This document shows, piece by piece, positions 62,448 through 64,000 of a stretch of 64,000 nucleotides of DNA. The translations under genes were made by a program, and so were the position numbers. Where the stretch lies: NCBI GenBank assembly GCA_913778205.1, contig CAJYUW010000001.1, positions 1-64,000 of the forward strand. The letters are read 5' to 3'. The notes below the pieces were generated by a model. That model ran no database searches and was not told where the DNA came from. It saw only the letters and a list, made by a program, of their open reading frames with translations. Numbering within the stretch: position 1 is the first letter of the stretch; each line of letters opens with the position of its first letter. This DNA comes from an uncultured Curtobacterium sp. GTDB taxonomy: Bacteria > Actinomycetota > Actinomycetes > Actinomycetales > Microbacteriaceae.

Positions 62448-63316
62448 ACGACGACACGGACCGCGCAGCGCAGGACTCCGGGATCACCGGCGGGCCGGAC
62501 GGACCCGACACCGGTCTCCCGACACCCGGCGACCAGCCCGGCCCGCTCGGCGGCGGCGACGTCGCCGGCGGTCTCGACGGGCAGGGCGGCGGGGAGCCCG
62601 GATCGACGAGCGCACCCGTCCCGGCCGGGCTGCCCGACGGTGCCTTCGTCGCGAAGTTCGTCATCGCGGTCGACGGCCCGGCGGGCAGCGGCAAGTCGAG
62701 CGTCTCCCGTGCCGCCGCCCGTGCCCTCGGGTTCGGGTACCAGGACACCGGAGCCGCCTACCGGGCGCTGGCCTGGCACGCGCTCCAGCAGCAGGTCGAC
62801 CTCGACGACGCCGGGGCCGTCCTGGCGAGCTGGGACACCTTCGACTACGAGATCGGCACCGACCCCGACGACTACTTCGTCCGGGTGAACGGCACCGACG
62901 TCACGGACGCGATCCGCACGCCCGAGGTCACGGCCGCGGTCGCGCACATCGCCAAGCTCCCCGAGGTCCGGCAGCGGCTCGTGCAGCTCTTCCGTCAGGT
63001 CATGCGCCGCACCGACGCGCAGGGCATCATCACCGAGGGCCGCGACATCACGACCGTCGTCGCGCCCGACGCCGAGGTCCGCATCCTGCTCACGGCGGAC
63101 GAGTCGGTTAGGATGGCCAGGCGCTCGGCCGAGGTCACGACCCAGTCGGCCGCCGAGACCTCCGCAGCACTCGCCCGTCGGGACGCCGCGGACGCGAAAG
63201 TCGTCGACTTCATGAACGCCGCGGACGGCGTCACGACGCTCGACTCCACCGACCTCGACTTCGACCAGACCGTGCAGGCGGTCGTCGAGCTGGCCCGAAG
63301 CACGGCCACGAACTGA
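62438..63316 (+). CDS. cmk: Cytidylate kinase
   Basis: A 292-residue CMP/dCMP kinase. Walker A is [11 protein letters not shown] near 80; [10 protein letters not shown] follows; [10 protein letters not shown] and R-R-x-A are present. The first 68 residues are a disordered Gly/Pro/Asp extension, longer than the usual 225-residue enzyme. The start is uncertain: ATG 62438 follows GGAGG by 11 bases, ATG 62444 makes an ATGA overlap with the tyrA stop, and ATG 62420 is also in frame. Confidence 0.93.
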   Translation: MGMNDDTDRAAQDSGITGGPDGPDTGLPTPGDQPGPLGGGDVAGGLDGQGGGEPGSTSAPVPAGLPDGAFVAKFVIAVDGPAGSGKSSVSRAAARALGFGYQDTGAAYRALAWHALQQQVDLDDAGAVLASWDTFDYEIGTDPDDYFVRVNGTDVTDAIRTPEVTAAVAHIAKLPEVRQRLVQLFRQVMRRTDAQGIITEGRDITTVVAPDAEVRILLTADESVRMARRSAEVTTQSAAETSAALARRDAADAKVVDFMNAADGVTTLDSTDLDFDQTVQAVVELARSTATN

Positions 63317-63356
63317 TCACCCGCGGCCACCGGGCCGCACGCGAGGAACCCACACC

Positions 63357-64000
63357 ATGGCCCAGTTGGACAACGACAACCCGGCGAACGACGACTTCCC
63401 GGAGTACGACGGCGCCCTCGGCGAGCGGCTCGCCGACCTCGACGAGGCCGAGGCGGAGCAGCGCACGACCGCGCTCCGGGCCGGTCTCGACGACTACGAG
63501 CTCGACGACGAGGACCTCGCGCTCCTCGAGGCGGGCGAGCTCGGCCCCGATGGCACCTACCTCCTGCCCGCGCTGCCGGTCCTCGCGATCGTCGGCCGTC
63601 CGAACGTCGGCAAGTCGGCGCTCGTCAACCGCATCCTCGGCCGCCGCGAGGCCGTCGTGCAGGACGTCCCCGGTGTCACGCGCGACCGTGTGAGCTACAA
63701 GGCCGAGTGGAACGACAAGCGGTTCACGCTCGTCGACACCGGCGGGTGGGAGCCCGACGCGAAGGGCATCAACGCCTCCGTGGCGGCGCAGGCCGAGGTC
63801 GCGATCGACCTCGCCGACGCCGTGCTCTTCGTCGTCGACGTCACCGTCGGCATCACCGCGACCGACGAGCACGTGGTGAAGATGCTCCGCGGCACCGACC
63901 GTCCGGTCATCGTCGTCGCGAACAAGTCCGACGACGACCGCCGCGACCTCGACGCGTACGAGCTCTGGAACCTCGGCCTCGGCGAGCCGCACCCCGTCTC
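63357..64000 (+). CDS. der: GTPase Der, 5' part (cut by window end)
   Basis: The first 214 codons of the two-domain ribosome-assembly GTPase EngA/Der. An acidic extension of about 75 residues precedes G1 ([15 protein letters not shown]); V-T-R-D-R-V is switch I; D-T-G-G-W is G3; N-K-S-D is G4. The second G domain and KH-like domain lie beyond the window. The frame is open to the end. GAGGAACC lies before ATG 63357. It follows cmk by 40 bases. Confidence 0.96.
   Translation, partial: MAQLDNDNPANDDFPEYDGALGERLADLDEAEAEQRTTALRAGLDDYELDDEDLALLEAGELGPDGTYLLPALPVLAIVGRPNVGKSALVNRILGRREAVVQDVPGVTRDRVSYKAEWNDKRFTLVDTGGWEPDAKGINASVAAQAEVAIDLADAVLFVVDVTVGITATDEHVVKMLRGTDRPVIVVANKSDDDRRDLDAYELWNLGLGEPHPV

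Overview
The window looks like a chromosomal segment of a very GC-rich actinobacterium, most likely family Microbacteriaceae and probably Curtobacterium or a close relative. This is inferred from very high GC (about 70% by eye), gene orders typical of the group (pgsA-cinA-clgR-DUF3046-recA-recX-miaB-miaA-dapF-hflX-lexA, dapA-rnj-ftsK, hisC-hisB-hisH-priA, parA-scpA-scpB-rluB-tyrA-cmk-der), an extracellular GH6 enzyme, and abundant leaderless promoters in which a TANNNT box sits 5 to 7 bases before a GTG or ATG. No rRNA, tRNA, CRISPR array or insertion sequence was recognised.

Layout. Positions 1-3035 are accessory: a near-perfect 278-bp palindrome with no loop, then a two-gene, visibly lower-GC, minus-strand unit. 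The distal gene encodes a protein with a PD-(D/E)XK-like nuclease motif; the proximal gene is a helical protein of unknown family whose 5' end appears frameshifted or truncated. This is the best candidate for an undescribed (possibly defence) system. Core and semi-core genes follow: aspA, a YihY/BrkB membrane protein, an MFS exporter, FKBP, an aldo-keto reductase and helD (3.0-11.0 kb); emfourin, protealysin, GH6 and VanZ (11.1-14.2 kb); rpsO and pnp, unusually split by an FMN reductase, a Ser/Thr/Gly-rich secreted peptide, an ApbE-type flavin transferase and a secreted lytic transglycosylase (14.3-20.9 kb); then a PEBP protein, a TetR regulator, an M16 peptidase, a histidine phosphatase, a GNAT enzyme, dapB, a TPR protein, a TIGR01777 protein, thyA-folA, dapA, rnj and ftsK (21-35 kb).

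From 35 to 47 kb lies the envelope/SOS block: pgsA, cinA, clgR, DUF3046, recA with a consensus SOS box, recX, miaB, miaA, dapF, an RsmC-like methyltransferase, hflX, lexA and the divergent LysM gene with shared SOS boxes. From 47.6 to 51.7 kb are hisC-hisB-hisH-priA and an SseB-family gene. From 51.9 kb to the end are parA-scpA-scpB-rluB, two tandem paralogous secreted Ig-like proteins, tyrA, cmk and the 5' part of der.

How the genes work together. dapA, dapB and dapF serve lysine and diaminopimelate synthesis; thyA and folA form the dTMP/folate couple; recA, recX, lexA and the LysM gene form an SOS circuit; ftsK, parA, scpA and scpB handle chromosome segregation; rnj and pnp degrade RNA.

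The noncoding space is rich in structure: a 60-bp inverted-repeat element present three times, a family of GGGAGGC/GCCTCCC palindromes acting as putative terminators, and many short tandem arrays (15-53 bp units) that differ at each locus.
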